Assembly (NCBI GenBank): GCA_002470605.1
Contig: DKND01000050.1
Coordinates: forward strand, 2,128-10,829
Direction of reading: 5' to 3'
Length of the DNA: 8,702 bases
DNA from: Opitutia bacterium UBA7397
GTDB lineage: Bacteria > Verrucomicrobiota > Verrucomicrobiia > Opitutales > UBA953
This document shows positions 1 to 5,937 of this stretch, one piece after another; position 1 is the first letter of the stretch; every line of letters starts with the position of its first letter. The position numbers and the translations under genes were made by a program. The notes beneath the pieces were generated by a model. That model searched no databases. It was not told where the DNA came from and saw only the letters and a list, made by a program, of their open reading frames with translations.

Positions 1-735
1 GCAGGACTTCGCTACCATCGCCTGCACATCACCGCGACAGAACTTCCTCTCGCCCTGCCGTTACTACGCAACAAGGGCTTCATCGGCCTCAATCTTACGG
101 TACCGCACAAGATCCAAGCCCTTGAATTGGTCACGCAATTATCACCCGAAGCCCGCCAGGCCGCTTCCGTGAATACCCTGACCATCGATGGCGCAGGATG
201 GGCCGGACATACGACGGACGGGCGTGGCTTTATCGAAGCCTTACGGGAAAATTCCAGCCGGAACGTCCAGGGTCGCGACGTCATCCTGCTGGGCGCCGGC
301 GGCGCCGCACGTGCCGTCGCCGCCGCTTGTCTCACAGAGAATTGCCGATCGCTGAAGGTTTATAATCGCGATGGCGCCCGCGCCCAAGGCCTTGCGGAAG
401 CGCTCCACGACCCCCGCGTCTCCGCTCATGAAATTTCAAACCTCGGCCTGCCTTCGCTCGACGCGATCATCGTCAATTGCACGACGCTTGGATTGAAGAC
501 TTCGGATCCATCGCCACTGCCGGCCGAACTTCTTCAGCGCGGACAGTTTATTTTTGATACGACCTACGGCTCCAGCCCTTCGCAACTGCTCCTTGATGCC
601 CGCGCCAAAGGGGTTTCGCATTGCGACGGGCGGCCCATGTTGCGCTGGCAAGGCGCCCTCGCTTTCCAGCTATGGACCGGTACGCTTCCTCCTGCCGCCC
701 CCATGCGCCAAGCCCTCGGCGAACCTGCCCTCTAA
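1..735 (+). CDS. aroE: Shikimate dehydrogenase (NADP+), 5'-truncated by window edge
   Basis: Cytoplasmic enzyme of the shikimate pathway that reduces 3-dehydroshikimate to shikimate with NADPH. The window opens in frame with 244 codons before the TAA; I estimate 30-45 N-terminal residues are missing, including the usual SxSP substrate-binding motif. Visible family signatures, in order: GLNLTVPHK with the catalytic lysine at fragment residue 37, SVNTL, GHTTDGRGF with the catalytic Asp, the Rossmann loop GAGGAARAV, the NADP-selective NRDGARA, and the C-terminal Q-x4-F-x-LWTG helix (WQGALAFQLWTG). The usual GxNTD motif reads GHTTD, an Asn-to-Thr change next to the catalytic Asp. The stop lies 6 nt before pilD, so the two are probably co-transcribed. 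Any ATG inside the fragment (for example position 127) would remove the catalytic lysine, so the true start is upstream of the window. Confidence 0.96.
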   Translation, partial: AGLRYHRLHITATELPLALPLLRNKGFIGLNLTVPHKIQALELVTQLSPEARQAASVNTLTIDGAGWAGHTTDGRGFIEALRENSSRNVQGRDVILLGAGGAARAVAAACLTENCRSLKVYNRDGARAQGLAEALHDPRVSAHEISNLGLPSLDAIIVNCTTLGLKTSDPSPLPAELLQRGQFIFDTTYGSSPSQLLLDARAKGVSHCDGRPMLRWQGALAFQLWTGTLPPAAPMRQALGEPAL

Positions 736-741
736 TTCTCC

Positions 742-1602
742 ATGCCGCTACTTACCGCCCTTAAACACTTCGGTTCACAACATCCGGGCCTAACGGTCTT
801 ATTTGTCGGCATCTTCGGCGCGTGCATCGGCAGCTTTTTAAACGTCTGCATCCATCGCATGCCCAAAGGCGAATCCATCATCACGCCGGGGTCGCGTTGC
901 GCCTGCGGCAAGCCCATCCCCTTTTGGCTCAACCTTCCGCTGGTAGGCTGGTTGTCCCTCCGCGGCCAAGCCCGGTGTTGCGGGATTCCTATTTCCGTCC
1001 GTTACCCGCTCGTCGAACTTATCACCGCCTTACTTTTCATCGCGTCCTGGATAATGTTACCGGGCCCGAAGGCTGCCATCGCTTGCGTCTTCCTCCCTCT
1101 TCTCATCTTACTCGCGGGCTGCGACCTGGATGACATGATGGTACCCGATGCCCCCAACTTCGCCTTGGTCGGAACTGGGATCATATTTTCCATGCTCGCA
1201 CCCTCGTTGCACAACGAGACCGGCAATCCCATCGAAGTCATCAACCGCATTCACGCCCTCGGCGACAGCCTGATCGGCCTGGCAGCGGGTACAGCCTTGG
1301 TCTGGTGGATTCGCACTATCGGCACGGTCATAGCCGGCCGAGAAGCTATGGGCGAAGCTGACATCATTCTCTGCGCGGGGGTTGGCGCCTATTGTGGCTG
1401 GCAAGGTGCCTTATTCTGCCTCTTCGGGGGGTCGGTCATCGGCGTCATCACCGCACTTCCTGCCCTAATTTCGGCAAAAATCAGGGGTTTGGAATATGAA
1501 GGTGTCGTCCCTTTCGTGCCCAGCATGGCGGCCGCCGGGGCGATTTGGTTCTTCCGTGGCCCCGAACTACTGCTTGCTTGGCATAACTGGGTGGCATCGT
1601 GA
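742..1602 (+). CDS. pilD: Prepilin peptidase / N-methyltransferase, A24 family (PilD-like)
   Basis: Inner-membrane aspartic protease that cleaves and N-methylates type IV pilin or type II secretion pseudopilin leaders. At 286 aa it is a full-length two-domain form. Residues 15-38 form the first membrane segment with the family GSFLNVCIHRMP motif. A cytosolic methyltransferase-type loop follows (residues 50-90, ending in SVRYPLVELITALLF), then several hydrophobic segments (about 92-127, 138-152, 174-192, 208-245, 258-272). The likely catalytic aspartates are D128 in DLDDMMVPD and D207 in MGEADIIL. The classical GxGD motif reads GEAD. The two cysteine pairs of the loop are compressed to CxC (C53, C55) and CC (C79, C80) instead of CxxC and CxxC. 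The ATG lies 6 nt after aroE with no Shine-Dalgarno, suggesting translation coupled to aroE. No pilin gene is in the window, so its substrates are unknown. Confidence 0.93.
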   Translation: MPLLTALKHFGSQHPGLTVLFVGIFGACIGSFLNVCIHRMPKGESIITPGSRCACGKPIPFWLNLPLVGWLSLRGQARCCGIPISVRYPLVELITALLFIASWIMLPGPKAAIACVFLPLLILLAGCDLDDMMVPDAPNFALVGTGIIFSMLAPSLHNETGNPIEVINRIHALGDSLIGLAAGTALVWWIRTIGTVIAGREAMGEADIILCAGVGAYCGWQGALFCLFGGSVIGVITALPALISAKIRGLEYEGVVPFVPSMAAAGAIWFFRGPELLLAWHNWVAS

Positions 1603-1658
1603 ATCGTTCTGGCTTGTCAGCCCCCGCCTCCACCTCAATCCTCGACCTACCCCTCACT

Positions 1659-1919
1659 ATGAAGCCGCTCGCATTAGCCACCTTCCTCGCCGCCGGACTT
1701 GTCGGCTGCACCAATTACGATACCCCTAATCATGGCCGGAATGTCGCCCATGAGCCGATGCACAATTTCCTCGGAATCATCAAGATCGAGCCTGGTATCT
1801 ACGCCAATAACGAGAAGGCGCTGAACAACGTGAGCACGAAGCAGCTTTATGGACGTCGGACTGATTCTGGCGATCGGATCACCCTCCTTTGGGGTGCCGT
1901 AACCATCACCGACTACTAA
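1659..1919 (+). CDS. Small putative lipoprotein, unknown function
   Basis: An 86-aa product I do not recognise. It begins with a short lipoprotein signal: MK, a hydrophobic run, and the lipobox LVGC with Cys17 as the predicted lipidated residue. The mature protein is about 70 aa, polar, with no further cysteine. It ends in a weakly hydrophobic strand-like stretch (DRITLLWGAVTITDY). I chose ATG 1659 because it puts the signal peptide at the N-terminus. An alternative in-frame GTG at 1599 overlaps the pilD stop (GTGA) and would add 20 residues in front of the signal; coupling makes it possible but the extension looks unnatural. It is the last gene of the aroE-pilD unit and is followed by a hairpin terminator. 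An envelope or pilus-assembly accessory role is only a guess from the neighbour. Confidence 0.72.
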   Translation: MKPLALATFLAAGLVGCTNYDTPNHGRNVAHEPMHNFLGIIKIEPGIYANNEKALNNVSTKQLYGRRTDSGDRITLLWGAVTITDY

Positions 1920-1939
1920 GGCTGGAAGTAGCCCTTGCA

Positions 1940-1961
1940 GAAGCCCCGGAAACGGGGCTTC
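1940..1961 (+). terminator. Intrinsic terminator-like hairpin after the lipoprotein gene
   Basis: A perfect 9-bp stem, GAAGCCCCG (1940-1948) and CGGGGCTTC (1953-1961), is closed by a GAAA tetraloop of the very stable GNRA class. It is followed by TTCGTTTGT, a broken T-tract. It sits 20 nt after the lipoprotein stop and 16 nt before the oleC ATG. The stem and loop strongly suggest a rightward terminator; the imperfect U-run makes partial readthrough plausible. The stem is symmetric but the other strand has no T-run after it. Confidence 0.8.
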
Positions 1962-1977
1962 TTCGTTTGTAGGAAAG

Positions 1978-3660
1978 ATGAGTGTCACCGGAAAAAATAT
2001 CGCCCGCCATCTTCGATCTGCCGCGATCGACCAACCGGACGCCCTTGCGACCAAGTCACCACTTTCCGTCAGCCCGTCGGGCGCTGTCACTCACGCTCAC
2101 TCGACCTTCCTCGAACTTGATCGCGAAAGCGATGCGGCAGCCCGTCTTTTCCAAGACGCCGGAATATCTCAAGGCACACGTACCCTCCTCGCGGTCAAAC
2201 CCGGCCACGACCTGATTGTCGGAATGTTCGGCCTTATCAAGCTCGGCGCCATCCCAGTGGCCATCGACCCCGGCATGGGTTGGGCGACTTACTTGAAATG
2301 CGTCAAGCATTCACAGCCAACGGCCGTGGTCGGCATTCGACGGGCAACCCTTCTTAGCCGCTTCCCCCTCGCTGCTTTCGCTTCAATCAGAAATCGCATC
2401 ACGATCGGCACAGCGCATTGGATAAATCGCCTCGCCCGGCAGATGTCCGCTAACCCTTTCCCTATCAGCGAAGTTCAAGCTGACGATTTGGCCGCCATTC
2501 TTTTTACCTCGGGCTCCACTGGCACGCCCAAAGGCGTGCGCTACACCCACGGCATGTTTGAGGCGCAAATCCGACTGATCCGGGAAACCTACGGCGTCCA
2601 ATCAGGCGAAGTAGATATGCCGATGCTTCCGCTCTTCGCTTTATTCAATCCGGCATTGGGCATGACGACCGTGACGCCTTTGCTCGACCCGGCGCGGCCT
2701 GCTTCCGCCAACCCTGCCCCCATTGTCTCAACGCTTCTCGCCGAAAAGGTGACCAACTCGTTCGGCTCTCCGGCCATCTGGTCGCGCATCACCGAGTACT
2801 GCCAACGCAAAGGAATCAAACTACCCTCTCTTCGAAGACTGCTCATTGCAGGGGCTCCCGTCCCTGATGGCCTGCTGGAGCAACTCAGAACCATCGCGCC
2901 ACAATGCAAAATCCATACTCCCTACGGCGCGACGGAATGCCTCCCGGTCACAAGCATAGAATCCGAAGAATTACTTGGCCCACTTCGTCAGCTGACCTTG
3001 AGCGGACGAGGCACCTGCGTCGGCCGACCCGTAGCCGGAGTCGAAATACGCGTCATTCATGAAACGGAGTCCGCCCTGAATGATTACACCGAGGCGAAGA
3101 TGTGCGCTCCGGGCGAAGTAGGTGAGATTATCGCCACCGGCCCGAGCGTGACCCAAGAATACGACAATCTTCCTACCGCAACCCGCCTCGCCAAGATCCG
3201 CGAGGGCAATCGCCTTTGGCACCGCATGGGCGACCTCGGCTCCCTCGATGCCGATGGCCGATTATTTTTTCTCGGACGAAAAGTCGAAAAAGTCCGGCAC
3301 GCCGGCGGCGACTTATACACGGAAGCCGTTGAGCCGACCTTCCGCGCTCATCCTTGGGTCGCACGCTGCGCACTCATCGGCATCGGATCAAACCCCCAAA
3401 CTGCCGCCCTCGTCATTGAACCAAGGACTGAAAACTTTCCGCCCGACACCGCCGCCCAGAAAGCATTTGTCCTTTCGCTCCGCGCTTGCGCGCAACGAAA
3501 CCCGGCCGCCGCCGCCGTGGAAATATTTGTTTTCCAAAAAAACCTGCCCGTCGACGTCCGACATAACGCCAAAATTCATCGCTTACAGCTGGCCCGCGAA
3601 TGGAGCGAACGACTGCTTCACCGTGCGCCCATGAAATCGGGCAAACCACTCTCACCATGA
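1978..3660 (+). CDS. oleC: OleC-type beta-lactone synthetase (AMP-dependent ligase family)
   Basis: A 560-aa member of the adenylate-forming superfamily, the usual length for OleC. OleC uses ATP to adenylate a 2-alkyl-3-hydroxyalkanoic acid from OleD and close it to a beta-lactone. Visible motifs: the P-loop FTSGSTGTPKG (residues 176-186), the adenine-binding YGATE (316-320), WHRMGDLG (414-421, ribose-binding Asp419), GRKVEKVRHAGG, and the C-terminal lysine in DVRHNAKIHR (Lys532). YGATECLPV, GRGTCVGRPVAG and VRHNAKI resemble OleC rather than ordinary fatty acyl-CoA ligases. ATG 1978 gives an N-terminus matching the family (NIARHLRSAAIDQPDALA); AGGA at 1971-1974 is close and a poor Shine-Dalgarno. 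It overlaps oleD by ATGA. Caveat: some OleC homologues in other clusters make different beta-lactones or are annotated as plain acyl-CoA synthetases. Confidence 0.9.
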   Translation: MSVTGKNIARHLRSAAIDQPDALATKSPLSVSPSGAVTHAHSTFLELDRESDAAARLFQDAGISQGTRTLLAVKPGHDLIVGMFGLIKLGAIPVAIDPGMGWATYLKCVKHSQPTAVVGIRRATLLSRFPLAAFASIRNRITIGTAHWINRLARQMSANPFPISEVQADDLAAILFTSGSTGTPKGVRYTHGMFEAQIRLIRETYGVQSGEVDMPMLPLFALFNPALGMTTVTPLLDPARPASANPAPIVSTLLAEKVTNSFGSPAIWSRITEYCQRKGIKLPSLRRLLIAGAPVPDGLLEQLRTIAPQCKIHTPYGATECLPVTSIESEELLGPLRQLTLSGRGTCVGRPVAGVEIRVIHETESALNDYTEAKMCAPGEVGEIIATGPSVTQEYDNLPTATRLAKIREGNRLWHRMGDLGSLDADGRLFFLGRKVEKVRHAGGDLYTEAVEPTFRAHPWVARCALIGIGSNPQTAALVIEPRTENFPPDTAAQKAFVLSLRACAQRNPAAAAVEIFVFQKNLPVDVRHNAKIHRLQLAREWSERLLHRAPMKSGKPLSP

Positions 3661-4652
3661 ACCGACCCAAAGTTCTCGTGACGGGTGGCGGCGGCTTCTT
3701 GGGTCAGGCAATCGTACGACGGTGCCTAGAGCGGGGCTATGAGGTTCGCGTCCTTGGCCGCCAGGCGCTACCGCTGTCCATCAGCCAGGAAGTCAAATTC
3801 CATCCGGGCGACATCGCCAACCCCACGGTCGTCAACCAAGCCGTCCTCGGTTGCGATTATGTTTTTCACGTTGCCGCCAAAGCTGGCATCTGGGGTCGGA
3901 TAAAAGACTTCGAACGCATCAACGTCATGGGTACTCGCCTCATAGTCGAAGCCTGCGAACGCACCGGTGTTCGTGCGATTGTGCATACGAGTACGCCCAG
4001 CGTGGTCTTCAACGGCGATTCCTTCTGCGGCGCGGACGAATCTCTACCCTATGGGAAAAACTGGCTTTGCGCCTATGCCGAAACCAAAGCCCGAGCCGAA
4101 GCCATCGCGCTTTCAGCCGCTTCAAACTCCCTTAAAACCTGCGCACTACGACCGCACCTGATCTGGGGCCCAGGCGACAATCACCTCTTCCCACGCATTC
4201 TCGAACGTGCCCGTTCCGGACGTCTCCGCATCATTGGCGACGGGCGAAATAAAATTGATGTCACGCATGTCGACACGGCCGCGGATTCGCATCTCCGCGC
4301 ACTTGACGCCTTACTTGCAGGCCGCGCCAACGGTAAAGCCTACTTCATCTCCCAAGGCGAACCGGTCAACCTATGGGAATTCATCAACCGGTTGCTGATA
4401 GGCGCCGGGATCCCACCCGTCACCAAACACCTCGACCCGCGTACCGCCTATCTCATCGGAGCTACCCTCGAGGCAACTTGGCGCATTCTGAGACTGCAAG
4501 GAGAACCGCCCATGACGCGCTTCGTCGCCGTCGAGCTTTCCAAAGATCATTGGTTCGACGTAAGCGCGGCCCAACGAGACCTTGGCTTACGGGCCGCTCA
4601 CGAAACCTGGAGCGAACTCGACCGACTAGCCGCAACCCTGCGAATAAAATAA
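3657..4652 (+). CDS. oleD: OleD-type 2-alkyl-3-oxoalkanoate reductase (extended SDR)
   Basis: A 331-aa extended short-chain dehydrogenase / NAD-dependent epimerase-fold protein. OleD reduces the 2-alkyl-3-ketoalkanoic acid produced by OleA, using NADPH, to the hydroxy acid consumed by OleC. The Rossmann motif TGGGGFLG lies at residues 9-16 and the catalytic YAETK at Tyr140-Lys144, with the active-site serine region in HTSTPSVVF. Further OleD-like blocks are LRPHLIWGPGDNHLFPR, GRLRIIGDGRNKIDVTHVD, GKAYFISQGEP and RLQGEPPMTRF. I placed the start at ATG 3657 because it overlaps the oleC TGA as ATGA and puts the glycine-rich motif at the N-terminus; the longer in-frame start at 3600 would add 19 residues inside oleC. 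The coupling supports a shared OleC-OleD function. Other 3-beta-HSD-like reductases are less likely given the partner. Confidence 0.92.
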   Translation: MNRPKVLVTGGGGFLGQAIVRRCLERGYEVRVLGRQALPLSISQEVKFHPGDIANPTVVNQAVLGCDYVFHVAAKAGIWGRIKDFERINVMGTRLIVEACERTGVRAIVHTSTPSVVFNGDSFCGADESLPYGKNWLCAYAETKARAEAIALSAASNSLKTCALRPHLIWGPGDNHLFPRILERARSGRLRIIGDGRNKIDVTHVDTAADSHLRALDALLAGRANGKAYFISQGEPVNLWEFINRLLIGAGIPPVTKHLDPRTAYLIGATLEATWRILRLQGEPPMTRFVAVELSKDHWFDVSAAQRDLGLRAAHETWSELDRLAATLRIK

Positions 4653-4695
4653 GCCGCACGCTTGCGCTGACTTCGCTTTGACCTAAACCTGCCGC

Positions 4696-5136
4696 ATGAC
4701 CACCGACGGATTACAACCCGACAAGTCTTTTGTGCTCACGATGAAGACGTGGTTCGACCAGACTGACGGACTCGGCATCCTGCATCACTCGCACTACGTG
4801 CTTCTCATGGAGCGTGCTCAAAAGACGCTTTTTGTTCAGCTCATGGGCAAAGACACCTTAGACCCGGCCGTGGCGCCAGACGTCTACGTCGTCGTGCGAG
4901 ACATCGAACTCCACTACCTGGCCCCCATCCGTCCTGAATGTGAGATCAAGCTGATCCTCAGTGTCCGCAAAGTCCGCGCCGCCGGCCTGACCATTGATTT
5001 CGAATTCCGCAGTCTCGACTTCTCCATCCTGCACGCGAAGGCCTCGCGCACCGTATGCCGCATGGATGGCAAGACCCATCAGCCGAGCGCATGGTCGGAA
5101 GAGTTTCGCGCCCGCCACGAAGCCATCATCCGCTAA
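4696..5136 (+). CDS. Hotdog-fold acyl-CoA thioesterase (YbgC/4-HBT-like)
   Basis: A 146-aa single hotdog domain, standard size for the 4-hydroxybenzoyl-CoA thioesterase/YbgC family, which hydrolyses acyl-CoA or acyl-ACP thioesters. The signature FDQTDGLGILHHSHYVLLMERA (residues 20-41, split here as FDQTDGLGILHH and SHYVLLMERA) matches the family pattern in which a catalytic Asp (Asp24) is followed seven residues later by His31 and then the NY/HY-x-x-x-x-E-R-A helix. A second conserved block is the VVRDIELHYLAPI strand. The gene starts 43 nt after oleD with no Shine-Dalgarno and no hairpin in the gap, so it is probably in the same transcript. Its substrate cannot be read from sequence; it may act on acyl-CoA feeding the ole genes or be an unrelated housekeeping thioesterase. 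Its TAA overlaps the nth stop on the other strand. Confidence 0.88.
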   Translation: MTTDGLQPDKSFVLTMKTWFDQTDGLGILHHSHYVLLMERAQKTLFVQLMGKDTLDPAVAPDVYVVVRDIELHYLAPIRPECEIKLILSVRKVRAAGLTIDFEFRSLDFSILHAKASRTVCRMDGKTHQPSAWSEEFRARHEAIIR

Positions 5137-5759
5137 GGAGGCGCCAGGAAAGACGCGCAGATTCCGCAGGTCTTTCCATTGCAACCTCGGGCGGTGCAAT
5201 GTTCGCGGCCGTAAAAAATAATCCGCAAGTGCAACTTGTTCCAAGTAGCTTCGGGAAAGACTTTCTTTAAATCGCGCTCTACCTGCTCGACCGACTTGCC
5301 GACGCTAAGCTTCCATCGCTTGGCCAGACGATGAATATGCGTATCGACGGGAAAAGCTGGCACGCCAAAAGCCTGAGCCATGACGACGGAGGCTGTCTTA
5401 TGGCCAACACCTGGCAGTTCTTCCAGCTCCGCGAAAGTTCGCGGAACTTCCCCGGCGTGCTTCTCCATGAGCATGCGCCCAAGGCCGACCAAGGCCTTCG
5501 ATTTCTGTGGTGCTAATCCCAGCTGTCGGATGAGTTGCAAAACTCTTTCTGGCTTCATCTTCGCCATCTTGGCCGGCGTACCAGCCTCAAGAAAAAGCGC
5601 GGGGGTGATCTCGTTGACTTTCTTGTCCGTGCATTGCGCCGAAAGCACCACGGCCACCAGCAAGGTAAACGCATCCTTATGGTCCAGTGGGATTGGCGTC
5701 TCTGGATAGAGCCTAGCTAATACAGTGGCGATCTTGTCGGCGCGGTCTTGCCGGGTCAT
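5133..5759 (-). CDS. nth: Endonuclease III (DNA glycosylase / AP lyase)
   Basis: A 208-aa base-excision-repair enzyme that removes oxidised pyrimidines and cleaves the abasic site. Visible features: LLVAVVLSAQCTDKKVN (residues 33-49), the helix-hairpin-helix LPGVGHKTASVV with the catalytic Lys121, and FPVDTHIHRLAKRW with the catalytic Asp139. Most of the 4Fe-4S loop lies at the C-terminus: Cys188, 193, 198 and 201, spaced C-x4-C-x4-C-x2-C. The classical E. coli spacing is C-x6-C-x2-C-x5-C, so cluster binding is uncertain. The length is close to the usual 210 aa, so the C-terminus is not truncated. It is transcribed toward the thioesterase gene and their stop codons (TAG, TAA) overlap over 5133-5136. 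There is no Shine-Dalgarno before the ATG at 5759; the promoter must lie in the divergent gap shared with gcvP. Confidence 0.95.
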   Translation of the reverse strand: MTRQDRADKIATVLARLYPETPIPLDHKDAFTLLVAVVLSAQCTDKKVNEITPALFLEAGTPAKMAKMKPERVLQLIRQLGLAPQKSKALVGLGRMLMEKHAGEVPRTFAELEELPGVGHKTASVVMAQAFGVPAFPVDTHIHRLAKRWKLSVGKSVEQVERDLKKVFPEATWNKLHLRIIFYGREHCTARGCNGKTCGICASFLAPP

Positions 5760-5937
5760 GCCAGCAGACTAGCGAGGGGCCTGATCATGCCAACGTCCAC
5801 CCGCGGGCCACTTATTCACAAAGCCCATAATCATGTTCCAAAACTAATGCGGAAACGGTGATTATCTTATACCCCCACCCCGACAAGGTGGACGGTTGCG
5901 AGGCATCCCGCCCCGTTCAAAAAAGTATTATCCTATC
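5760..5937. promoter_or_regulatory. Divergent nth/gcvP intergenic region, probable promoters
   Basis: This 178-nt gap holds no credible gene and must contain promoters for both flanking genes. It is more AT-rich than the coding sequence in patches: ATAATCATG (5827-5835), TTATCTTATA (5862-5871) and AAAAAAGTATTAT (5919-5931). On the plus strand TATTAT at 5926-5931 resembles a -10 box; if used, transcription would begin near the gcvP ATG and give a leaderless mRNA. TATCTT at 5863-5868 is an alternative that leaves a leader of about 60 nt. On the minus strand GATAAT (complement of 5861-5866) and GATTAT (complement of 5827-5832) are -10-like. None has a good TTGACA partner, so the exact promoters are not determined. 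I see no glycine riboswitch consensus. Confidence 0.5.
5892..5916 (+). other. Imperfect hairpin in the gcvP leader
   Basis: ACGG (5892-5895) can pair with CCGT (5913-5916), GCG (5898-5900) with CGC (5909-5911), and GG (5902-5903) with CC (5907-5908), leaving a CAT loop and small internal bulges, nine pairs in all. It is followed by an A-rich, apparently unstructured run up to the ATG. If the gcvP transcript starts upstream of it, this would be a 5' UTR stem; if the message is leaderless, it is only DNA. Pairing of this quality can arise by chance. Confidence 0.25.

Noticed and set aside
1599..1658. GTG at 1599 as the lipoprotein start
   Set aside because: It overlaps the pilD stop attractively, but places a 20-residue polar extension before an otherwise standard lipoprotein signal; kept only as an alternative.
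3600..3656. Upstream start for oleD at 3600
   Set aside because: It would add 19 residues within oleC, move the N-terminal glycine-rich motif inward, and lose the ATGA coupling.
4662..4689. Promoter TTGCGC-16-TAAACC in front of the thioesterase gene
   Set aside because: Both boxes are weak and the gap is only 43 nt on the same strand as oleD; readthrough from oleD is simpler.
5178..5200. Inverted repeat ATTGCA...TGCAAT as an nth or thioesterase terminator
   Set aside because: It lies inside the nth coding sequence that specifies the cysteine loop, has a bulged stem and no T-tract on either strand.
5800..5807. Palindrome CCCGCGGG as an operator
   Set aside because: Eight bases of a GC-rich palindrome occur by chance often at this GC content and no flanking symmetry or second copy is visible.
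5871..5891. C-rich run with CCACC/GGTGG hairpin as a regulator site or quadruplex
   Set aside because: Only five pairs and two G-runs on the complementary strand; insufficient for either claim.
5760..5937. Glycine riboswitch upstream of gcvP
   Set aside because: Neither the GGAGAG-type core nor the paired tandem aptamer pattern is present, and the gap is too short for a tandem aptamer plus expression platform after allowing for a promoter.
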